DNA of 64,000 nucleotides from Beroe forskalii (taxonomy: Eukaryota > Ctenophora > Nuda > Beroida > Beroidae): assembly GCA_011033025.1 (NCBI GenBank), contig WFMF01000089.1, forward strand, positions 1 to 64,000, given 5' to 3'. Shown in pieces: positions 49,401 to 61,400 of this stretch. The first letter of the stretch is position 1. Every line of letters begins with the position of its first letter. The notes beneath the pieces were generated by a model. The model did not search any database. It was not told the origin of the DNA and saw only the letters and a program-made list of their open reading frames with translations. Position numbers and translations under genes: made by a program.

Positions 49401-52400
49401 TTCAGGATTTTTCGATTCGTATTTATTGACTATTTAAAATCATTTGAATCTGACTCTTTAGTCAATGCTGTCACTCTATCACGATACACCAGTGTATACA
49501 TCTTACGTTATCTTGTTTATGCATTCACCGTTCACGTTAGTCATTATATGAGCCGCGCACGCACGTGCCAGTAAAGCAGTAAAACCACTTGCTCTAAATC
49601 TATACACCAGTGTATACATATTACGTTATCTTGTTTTGGTTTCATGAGTTTATGTATACTTGTTTGTCAGTAAATGAGCCGCGCACCCACGTGCCAGTAA
49701 GACCACTTGCTCTCACTCCATTACGATACATCAGTGTATACGTATTACGTTATCTTGTTTTGGTTTCATGAGTTTATGAGTTTATGTATACTTGTTGGTC
49801 ATTATATGAGCCGCGCACCCACGTGCCAGTAAGACCACTTGCTCTCACTCCATTAGGATACATCAGTGTAGCAGTGTATACATTTATTTTGTTATCTTGT
49901 TTTGGTTTCATGAGTTTTTGTATACCCGGTTTCATGAGTTTTTGTATACCCGGCAGTCGATATATGAGCCGTGCACCTACTTACCCTCACTACAAGTCTA
50001 CAATTTGCCTACAAATGTGCATACGTTACGGCGTTACACACTTACACAGAAATGATCTTTCAATTTTGTTTTGATGTTGCTACACATTTCAATCGACAAT
50101 CACTTTATAGTACCTAGTTGAATCAAAAGATATGAGCAAAGTTCATAAAGATTCCGTACTTACGTTTTATGCATACTTTGAAGGCAAATTTAGATATACA
50201 TAGCCACTCTTCACCATCTATCTTGATATTTTCTAAGTCAATTTCTGGCCCTCTACTCTCTAGCTCAAACGGTTTTTATATTTAAAAGCTTCTAAATTTG
50301 CTTTTTATTGGAAAACCAGTGTAGATCTCCGCCTGTTTTCACGTTATATAATAGATTAATCAAACACCCTGAGGATACGTTTATCAATTCTCACACTCGC
50401 CTTCGGCTCGAGTGATAATTGAATTATTGCACTCGCCTTGGCTCGAGCAATAATTCGAATTATCACTCGCTTCGCTCGTGTGATAATTCATATAAACGTA
50501 TCCTAAGGGTGTTTGATTATCCTATAATATTGCACTCCTCACATTGGCTAATACACTAAGAGCATGGCAAATGGTCATGACACTAATAAAATTATTGCAC
50601 TCGGCTTCGCCTCGTGCAATAATTTGGTATTGTCGCACTCGGCCTGCTCCTCGTGCGACAATATACGCTTAGAGCATGGCTGGGAATGCGCTAATATAGG
50701 ATAATCAAACACCCTTAGGATACGTTTATATGAATTATCACACGAGCGAAGCGAGTGTGATAATTCGAATTATTGCTCGAGCCGAAGGCGAGTGTATTCC
50801 AATTATCACTGAGCCGAAGGCGAGTGTGATAATTGATATAAACGTATCCTTAGGGTGTTTGATTAATCTATTATATAACGTGAGAAACGGGCAGATACTT
50901 ACACTGGTTTTCCAATAAGAAAGAAAATTTAGAAGCCTTTATGGATATAAAAATCCTTTAAACTAGAGCGCCTGAAATTGAATCTTGAAAATATCAAGCT
51001 TCGAAGTGGCCGGGAATTTTAGATTTAGATGGTGAAGAGTGGCTATGTATATTTGAATTTGCCCAAGAAAGTATGAATAAAAACGCAAGTCCGGAATATT
51101 CATCAACTTTGATCGTATCTTTTGATTCAACAAGGTACTATAAAGTGATTGTCGATTGAAATGTACAACAACAAAATAGAAAGGACATTTCCGTGTAAGT
51201 GTGTAACGCCGTAACGGACGCAAATGTTTCGGCAAATTGCGGGCGGTGGCATTTGTTTAAAATGTAAAGATGTAAGAAGGGAAACATGATTCAAACAAGC
51301 GAAATTTCACCAACGACCAACGTGTACAACAAGTATACAAAACACCAAAACAAGAAACCTTAACGCCAAAGCAAGAGAATAAATTTGTATATGCTCGTGT
51401 ATCGTTATTTATACAAGTAGTGAGGGTAAGTGGTCCTTGTACTCCTTGTGGCACGTGCGTGCGCGGCTCATATAACGACTACTGAGTATACATAAACTCA
51501 TTAAATCAAAACAAGATACCATGATAATGTATACACTGATGTATTGTAATGGAGTGAGAGCAAGTGGTCTTCAGGTTTTACTGGCACGTGCGTGCGCGGC
51601 TCATATAAAGACTAAAGTGGACACATGAAACGAAAACAAGATAACGTAATATGTATACACCGGTGTATCGCAAGGGAGTGAGAGCATTAACTAAAACTCT
51701 AAAAAGTCAGATTTAAATGATTTTACATAGTAGATAAATACTAATCACAAAATTCAAAAGTTTCGATTTTTGGGGTGTGATAATTTTTTAAAGGTGTGAT
51801 AACTGTTCTTTGAGGGGTGTGATAACTGTACAGTTATCACACACCTGGAAAAATTATCACACCCCAAAATTTCGAAAATTTTAAAATCTTATGAAAATTA
51901 TTAATTGACCCCTAAACCCCATTTTTGAAGCCGTTATATAACAAAAATTATCGGAGCAAGAATTATATAACGATCGTTATATAATACAAATTATTGCACG
52001 AGGCGTAGCCGAGTGCAATAATTAATATTAGCCAATTTTGAGGGTACTTGTAGGCGTGCAATAATAAGTAATATTGCACTCCTCACATTGGCTAATACAC
52101 TAAGAGCATGACAAATGGTCATGACGCTAATAAAATTATTGCACTCGGCTTCGCCTCGTGCAATAATTTGGTATTGTCGCACTCGGCCTGCTCCTCGTGC
52201 GACAATACAAATTATTGCACTCGTCTACGCCTCGTGCAATAATTTCTATTAGCGCATTCCCAGCCATGCTCTAAGCGTATATTGTCGCACGAGGAGCAGG
52301 CCGAGTGCGACAATACCAAATTATTGCACGAGGCGAAGCCGAGTGCAATAATTTTATTAGCGTCATGACCATTTGCCATGCTCTTAGCGTATTAGCCAAT

Positions 52401-55400
52401 GTGAGGAGTGCAATATTACTTATTATTGCACGCCTACAAGTACCCTCAAAATTGGCTAATATACGCTTAGAGCATGGCTTGGGATGCGCTAATAAAAATT
52501 ATTGCACGAGGAGAAGCCGAGTGCAAATAATTTGGGTTATCGTCACGAGGCGAAGCCGAGTGCGATAACCCCAGTTATTGCACGAGGCGAAGCCGAGTGC
52601 AATAACTGTAATTAGCGTATCCCAAGCCATGCTCTTAGTGTATTAGCCAATGTGAGGAAAACGATAATAAAACTTATTTGCATGAGCATTTTAATTGCAA
52701 AATGCTCTATTATAAATTATTGCACTTTCGATTCAACTTATTTGCATGAGCATTTTAATTGCAAAATGCTCTATTATAAATTATTGCACTTTCGATGAAA
52801 ACCTATCGTTCGTCAATTTGACTTATGAAAAGGTGAATAGATGAATCACAGCTACTATATGATAGATAAAGTTGGTCACGTGACGCGCAGTGACAGCTAC
52901 AAATCATGTTACCGTGTGTTACAAATAAGTCCGAAATTCATTACGATACACCTTTTAAAATAAAATAATTTGTTAACTAAAGGAACGTAACAATGGAAGT
53001 TATGATACAAATGAAAATTGTGATACAATTGATACATATAATCACTGAAGGAGAAGGATGGTTCGTGAACAGAAATAATTTATAATTTAATGAATTAAAC
53101 AGGAGTATGTCTCAAAGAGCAGTATTGTACGATTACAAATCTAACAACAAAAGCAATATCGATCAAAGAATCAATACAACAAAAACAATATTAACGAATA
53201 AGGGCATTGCAGAGCATGCAAAAGAGGTAAATGGACTTTCGCCGTGTAAACAAGTAAAGCAGAGCCAGAACGGCGAAACAAAACAGAAACTGTGAATGAG
53301 AGAATGAGAAACCGTTTGCTCCGAAACCATTGGCACGTGCGCGCGCGCAACACCTGACCTTGATTTGGTACAGTAACAGTGGCACGTGTGCGAGTCACGT
53401 GGGACGGTAATTACATGTTTAGAGAGATTCTCGCGGGAACGAAACATTTGCATTTGATTTGGTATACATTTGCTAGTAAGAGTGCGTGTTGTTTGAAAGG
53501 AGTACAATACACTGAAACTATGTGATAGAGACAGTGAATGTATTTGATAGAGGGATTCTGCCAGCTTGTCTATCGCTCTATTTTTTATCCCCTCCCGCTG
53601 GCTAAACCCTCACGCAATAGCCCAGACGAATCTATGAAATACATAGACACACGCCTATCGGGTCCATTTTGGGATACTTCCAGAGGGCGTTAGCCCGAGG
53701 GATGTATCCGGTTTTGGCCCGAGCCCGTAGGGCGAGGGTCTAAACCAATATGGACCCGAGCAGGCAAGTGTCTATATATTACAGAAAACGTCAGAGGGTT
53801 CTATAATCATCATCCCATAACTATTCAGAGCAAAATTTTAGGAGTGCAATAATAGAACTTATTTGCATGAGCATTTTAATTGCAAAATGCTCTATTATAA
53901 ATTATTGCACTTTCAAATTTCGATTCAACTTATTTGCATGAGCATTTTAATCGCAAAATGCTCTATCATTAGTTATTGCACGATGAGCAGAATGAAATCA
54001 TTCTCCTGCCAAAACAAACAATCAAATCAGTCATGCACTATTACAAATTATTGCACGCTTATAAGTACCCTCAAAATTGGCTATTGTAGGCGTGCAATAA
54101 TAAGTAATATGCACTCCTCACATTGGCTAATACGCTAAGAGCATGGCAAATGGTCATGACGCTAATAAAATTATTGCACTCGTTATTCGTTAATATTGTT
54201 TTTGTTGTATTGATTCTTTGATCGATATTGCTTTTGTTGTTAGATTTGTAATCGTACAATACTGCTCTTTGAGACATACTCCTGTTTAATTCATTAAATT
54301 ATCAATTATTTCTGTTCACGAACCATCCTTCTCCTTCAGTGATTATATGTATCACAATTTTCATTTGTATCATAACTTCCATTGTTACGTTCCTTTAGTT
54401 AACAAATTATTTTATTTTAAAAGGTGTATCGTAATGAATTTCGGACTTATTTGTAACACACGGTAACATGATTTGTAGCTGTCACTGCGCGTCACGTGAC
54501 CAACTTTATCTATCATATAGTAGCTGTGATTCATCTATTCACCTTTTCATAAGTCAAATTGACGAACGATAGGGTAAAGCGGGGTGAAGTGGGACAATTT
54601 GAGACATATTCAGGTGCCACAGTCACACTTTTAACGAAAAATTAATTTTTGGGTGATGATTTTAGCAATGAACCCATTCTCTTTCCATAGAATTGGTCGA
54701 AAAAATCTCAACCAATGGTTTTCATATAGAAAAAAGCTGTCCATCTTTCCCCGCAGCATGTCCCACTTCACCCCTCATGTGGAGGTAAAGAGGGACAGTC
54801 TCTGTAGCCCTGAAATAACCATTTGAGAAGTTTATTCTTCATTGGACATGTACAGTTCTTTAGAATAAGTCGAATAAACCACTTTGGAACAGAGAAAGAT
54901 TGAGTCTAATTGGGCAAATTGGAGAATTGAATGAATTGGTCCACTTTACCCCGAAAATTATTCTTTTAGATTTAAACTTTCAAATTTCATAAAGAGGTTC
55001 ATATATGGCCAAACATGGAAAATAAGTACCTCTTTGGCAAAAATTTTGGTTTTGGTCATTTTACAGCCTTTTTTAAAAATGTCCCACTTTACCCGCGCTC
55101 ACCTAAAAACTTCGTAAATTTGTTGTATGGGAACCATTTATCGATTTTTCTCCATTCCAACGGTTCAGTTGTCATCTGAGTGAAGCCCAAAATGACGAAA
55201 TTTAATGAGAAAATGTAATTACCTATAATTAACACGTTGTGGGGAAAAAGAGGACACTGATAGTTAACAAGGATAATTATCACAATATAAGCAATAAAAG
55301 CATTCGTAATTCATAATTTGTTTATTAAAACATCCCTTATAAGTTTCTCAGGCATGAAATTTTATTTTCATTGAAAATCAAGTTAATGGGGAAAGTGGGA

Positions 55401-58400
55401 CAGTCAAGTCAGATCAAATGAAATCATGTATTCCTAAGGAAACAATTATGCTGTGGAGGTTGTTTTTCATCAAGATTTTTCACTTTGGTTGTAGTATACT
55501 TAATTTTTCTTGAAAATAGCACTAAATGATATGGTATAATAAATTTGGGGAAAGTGGGACAGTTGCGCAAAAATTGTCAAAAAAAATTCAATCAAAAATC
55601 AATAATTTTAATTCGTGATGCTGTATTAAAAGTTTTAATAGGCATTATTGATATTCTCACATACATAAGTCACAAAAACAAGGCGATTTTCGATTAGTTC
55701 CATACTTTTTATCAATTGTCCCACATTACCCCACCAATCCAATAATCAAGATTAAATTCCTGTTCCACTTTCCCCACTCACCTGTAAAGTCTTGTTGGCA
55801 ATAGAATTCCATCTAAATTATAACAAATAAATGTCTAGATCATTATAAAAATCAATTGTTATTGCTGTACCACTTTACCCCACAATGAGTAAAATATATA
55901 AAATATGACTGTCCCACTTTACCCAGTGGCTTTTATTGCATGAAATACTGTTGGGGTGTTGCTTTGGAAAATTTTCGAAAATTTGTCCCACTTTACCCCA
56001 TATCGGTCTTATGCATAATTTTGACAGTGTTCCTCTTTACCCAAAGTGTAGTCTTCACCATAGCTTTGCATAGATGTAGGTTTTTTGAAATTTCGTTAAG
56101 TGTCCCACTTTCCCCCCAGGTGTTCCATTTCACCCCAATTTGTCCCTCTTTACCTCCTGTCCCACTCCACCCCGTTTTACCCTAGGTTTTCATCGAAAGT
56201 GCAATAATTTATAATAGAGCATTTTGCAATTAAAATGCTCATGCAAATAAGTTGAATCGAAAGTGCAATAATTTATAATAGAGCATTTTGCAATTAAAAT
56301 GCTCATGCAAATAAGTTTTATTATCGTTTTCCTCACATTGGCTAATACACTAAGAGCATGGCTTGGGATACGCTAATTACAGTTATTGCACTCGGCTTCG
56401 CCTCGTGCAATAACTGGGGTTATCGCACTCGGCTTCGCCTCGTGACGATAACCCAAATTATTTGCACTCGGCTTCGCCTCGTGCAATAATTTTTATTAGC
56501 GCATCCCAAGCCATGCTCTAAGCGTATATTATTGCACGCCTACAAGTACCCTCAAAATTGGCTAATATATATTATATAACGATCTTTATATAATTCTTGC
56601 TCCAATAATTTTTGTTATATAACGGCTTCAAAAATGGAGTTTAGGGGTCAATTAATAAATTTCATAAGATTTTACAATTTTCGAAATTTTGGGGTGTGAT
56701 AATTTTTCCAGGTGTGTGATAACTGTACAGTTATCACACCCCTCAAAGAACAGTTATCACACCTTTGAAAAATTATCACACCCCAAAAATCAAAACTTTA
56801 GAATTTTGTGATTCGTATTTATTTACTATGTAAAGTCATTTTAATCTGACTTTTTAGTCCATTCTCTCACTTCATTACAATACACCAGTGTATACATCTT
56901 ATGTTATCTTGTTTAAGCATTCACCGTTCACGTTAGTCATTATATGAGCCGCGCACGCACGTGCCAGTAAAGGAGTAAGACCACTTGATCTAAATCAATA
57001 CACCAGTGTATACATATTATGTTATCTTGTCTTGGTTTCATGAGTTTATGTATACCTTGTTTGTCAGTATATGAGCCGCGCACCCACGTGCCAGTAAGAC
57101 CACTTGCTTCCACTCCATTACGATACATCAGTGTATACGTATTACGTTATCTTGCTATGGTTTCATGAGTTTATATATACCTTGTTTGTCATTATATGAG
57201 CCGCGCACCCACGTGCCAGAAAGACCACTTGCTCTCACTCCATTACGATACATCAGTGTAGAAATAGAAATAGAAATATTTACAATGTCAAATTACAATA
57301 CTGTAATGTCAGACATATAATCATAGAATAATCATAAATAAAAATGTTCCTGGCAAGGAAAGTTGTCGCACAACGGTAAAACCTGAACACACATGCTCAA
57401 AACGCTACAAATGCGTGGCTGGGAAACGTATTCAAGGTTTCACGCCATTTGCTTGAGTTCGCAACCTACAGTTCTTATTTTTCTTGTCCTCTTTCAATAG
57501 CGACATGAAGTAGGCTGACAGGACACCTTCAGCATTACGAGGGTCATCAGCAGCAGTCAAGGGTACAGTCTCAGTCTGTGTGCGGGTTGCGGGTGTGTCA
57601 CTGCACCTGACACTGCCTCTAGAAATGTAGAAGTGCTTCTCGGGTGTCGCACTCTTCTTCGCCTTCATCTGCTCTACCAGCTTCTTCCGCTCCATTCTCT
57701 CCTCGAGGGTCATGTCCGGTGCCACAAACACACTCCGGGTTGCCGGTTCATCCCTCAACTTTTTCCCACTCTTCCTCAGTCTTGTTGCTGCATCACTGCT
57801 CGTAAGGCAGACCTTTATGGGACGGGGTCTGTCTGGCGTCGTCTTGCCCAATCTCCCACAGAACCCAATGTGGGGCTTCTCTCCCATCTTGGTGAACACA
57901 TCACTCACAGTCTTTTCCACCTCCTCACTTTCCTCTTCCTTCACACCGTAGAGAATAATGTTCCTGCTTCTGTCCTCCGTCGTTACAACATCCTTCACAA
58001 CACTAGCAATTTCCTTAGCTGAAACTCTCGGGGCCTGAGTACTGAGACTGGATGTCACAGCGTCCTTGTAGCTCTTTAACTCTGATTTAAGTGCAGTCTG
58101 TAGTTTTCCCACCGTCTCACTCTGAGCATCATCGAACTGTTCTCTCTGTTTCTGAAGTTCATTCTTTTGCAGGCTGATAACTTCCTCTTTTAGCTCGTCT
58201 ATCTTTCCTGTGGACACTTTCAGTCCATCGTAGCACAGTTTTAGTTGCTTCACAGTTTCTGCCAGCCACACCGATAATACCTCTCTGTTGTACTTTGTAC
58301 TCGCAAATTTTTCGGGGGTTACTCTTCTGATATCTTTACACTGTGTTTCGAGGGAAAACTCATGCAGCATCGTAGAAACATCAAACAAGAGGTCCTGTGT

Positions 58401-61400
58401 TCTATCTAGAGAATAGTGATCCATTCCAGAAGAGGCTTTCCAAATTCCAATGTACACTTGTATTACAATGTAGTTGTATTCCAAGTGTTTGTCACTTGCA
58501 AAACTTGTTAATGGTGTGTGACATGCGCTTATCTGTTAACTGCACAGAGAGATAAAAACGCAACGAAATGTAGAAATGTAGGAATATGAATGCGCTAATG
58601 CTCAGATCAAAGACTATACTACGTTATCTTGTTTTGGTTTCATGAGTTTATGTATACTTGTTGGTCATTATATGAGCCGCGCACCCACGTGCCAGTAAGA
58701 CCACTTGCTCTCACTCCATAAGGATTTAGGATACATCAGTGTAGCTGTGTTTACATTTATTTTGTTATCTTGATTTGGTTTAATGAGTTTATGTATACCC
58801 GGTATTCGATATATGAGCCGTGCACCTACTTTTTGATGTTGCTACACATTTCAATCGACAATCACTTTATAGTACCTAGTTGAATCAAAAGATATGAGCA
58901 AAGTTCATAAAGATTCCGTACTTACGTTTTATGCATACTTTGAAGGCAAATTTAGATATACATAGCAACTCTTCACCATCTAATCTAAAATTCCTGGCTA
59001 ATCTTGATATTTTCATGAGTCAATTTCAGGCCCTCTACTCTCTAGCTCAAAGGGTTTTTATATTTAAAAGGTTCTAAATTTGCTTTTTTTTGGAAAACTA
59101 GTGTAGATCTCCGCCCGTTTCTCACGTTATATAATAGATTAATCAAACACCCTGAGGACACGTTTATATCAATTATCACACTCGCCTTCGGCTCGAGTGA
59201 TAATTGGAATTATTGCACTCGCCTTCGGCTCGAGCAATAATTCGAATTATCACACTCGCTTCGCTCGTGTGATAATTCATATAAACGTATCCTAAGGGTG
59301 TTTGATTATCCTATAATAACACTTGCGCTTGATAACTTAGTATTATAGGATAAGTGTCAAACATCGCTGAGCAGGCCATCGCGTAATCGGAGGCGTGTGG
59401 TCTTTGGATTTTGCACCAGAAGAGGACGCTTTTGTAGCATGTGTGATAATTCCCAACATTACCTGGAACACTGAACGACTCCAAGAGGTCGGCACCGCAC
59501 GTTACTCTAGCCACCAGGTCCGGCTCCCCGTATTTCTCCCTAGCTTGCTCCTGGATGGCTTCCAAAACCTGAGCAACACAATGGGAACTTGGGAGGGGGA
59601 CTTTGAGATGATATTCAAGGATTTATGATGGTGTAAACCGAGAAAAGGGGGAAGAAGTACACAGTAAAGATCTTATTAAGATCTTAACACGTATATGAAA
59701 TGGGGAACGGACTCTAGGTCGGGGGACTCTGGGTCGGGGGACTCTGGGTCGGCGGCTGAAAACCAGGGTGGACTCTGGGTCGGGAGATCCCCACAGGGTG
59801 GACTCTAGGTCGGGAGCCCCTTTAGTTTATATATACTACCTAAAGCTTATCTCTTATACGGGGAATCACTCGGTTAACCTGATGACAGAGCCCGTATAGA
59901 GGGTCCAATCATGTGATCCGCTAGTTTATTGCTGAGACACTGAGGAACTCACGATACAGGGTGTCAGCATGTGTTCCGCCGAATCATAGCTGACACTATA
60001 CCCTACCGCTTGTTGGCTGATGGGCTCATATCTCATGTCATCGGAGGCAATAAGTGATACGAGACGTTCATGCGAGCACTACCCCATGCTAATTCGTAGG
60101 GATCTCGTCCCACTTAGGTAACGAGGTCTAATGCAGTGTGCAGTATATATACTGCCACTTCCACTTCTGCCAAGCGGTCCTGAGGAACCTCTACAGCCTC
60201 GGCTACAAGACGCAGTACGAGACAGTGAAGACGGACCCTGCAACTGGCTTTAAGGAGCACTCTCTCGTCCACACCTGGGTTCGCAGACTGATGATGCTCG
60301 CCGTGGTCCCTGCCTCAGATGTGCCTGATGCCTTCGCCGCCATCGCAGACTCCATCCCTGACACCCTGGACCTGGACTCCTTCCTGGGCTACTTCGAGAG
60401 GACTTGGGTCAGCGGAGTCAGCGGCAGACGGGCACGATTCCCTCCGGAGACCTGGAATCAGTCAGACAGAGTGGAGACCGGGATGCCGGGATGGGCAGGA
60501 CCAACATCTTCTGCGAGTCCTTCAACAAGGCCTTCTCTGATGTTGTCGGACACTCCAACCCTACAATCTACAACTTCATCTCGGCAGTGCAGTTGGAGCA
60601 GTCATCAACGGAGGGGAAGATCACATCCTACCGCCAGGGAAGACAGCCTCCTGCCAGGAAGAAGAGATGGGTGGAGAAGGTTGCTGCTGTGAAGAGGATC
60701 GTTGGCAACTACCACCTCTACGAGAACAGACTGATGGAGTTCCTTGACGAACTTGCCCAGTTGTAAATTTGTTGATATAATTTTGTAACAGTTATCAGTG
60801 TGTGAAATTGATTATATTATATTGATTACCTTTATCACCATCTAACTTCTTGTAACCCTTTGTATTGAACTACTGAACTCGATATATTCTATGCTGCATT
60901 CTTGTAACCTAATCAGCGTAACATGTAAATAGGGCTCCCGACCTAGAGTCCACCCTGTGGGGATCTCCCGACCCAGAGTCCACCCTGGTTTTCAGCCGCC
61001 GACCCAGAGTCCCCCGACCCAGAGTCCTATACCCATATGAAATAATTTCCGACTCCCAGGACTTATACCCGAATCCCAGTCTACCTCAAAAAGTCTCCCC
61101 AGTTTACCTGTACAGTGGGGGTCCACCCCGGCTGACTTCCCTCCCACTCACTACACGTTATCCACTCAACGTCTCGGACGGCTAGCTTCACCATTTCCTT
61201 CCGGTGATGGTACGGGATGAGGGTCTTCTTGCCGTACGCATCATGTACTGGCGTCATGACTCCTGAGGTAATTGGTAGACTGATTTCACGGGCCAGTTAA
61301 AATTGAAATGTCGCAGTACGGCGAAATTGATTGTCAGTAAGTATATCCACATCGTATTTCTTGGCAATTGGTAAAGAGTAAATACTAAGAAATGATACAT

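Larger units (their letters stand above)
50697..59313. repeat. Giant palindrome 3 (8.6 kb, with later insertions)
   Basis: The left arm (50697-about 53205) is the inverse of the right arm (about 54178-59313). The right arm is longer because of a 1.6-kb TA-flanked element (54572-56182) and an ORF1-only LINE (about 57261-58615). The left arm has an extra ~470-bp palindromic block (51987-52455). The outer 1.3 kb resembles palindrome 1 on the left and palindrome 2 on the right. The inner part has no counterpart in units 1 and 2. The centre (53205-54178) carries further hairpins. Confidence 0.85.

Noticed and set aside
43138-52620. Regularly repeated hairpins as a possible CRISPR array
   Set aside because: No unique spacers, the hairpins differ in stem sequence, the DNA is clearly an animal genome, and no cas genes exist.
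53107-54277. ORF pairs in palindrome 3 (starting MSQRAVLYDYK)
   Set aside because: The same sequence appears twice only because it lies in both inverted arms; no domain and lengths near random.
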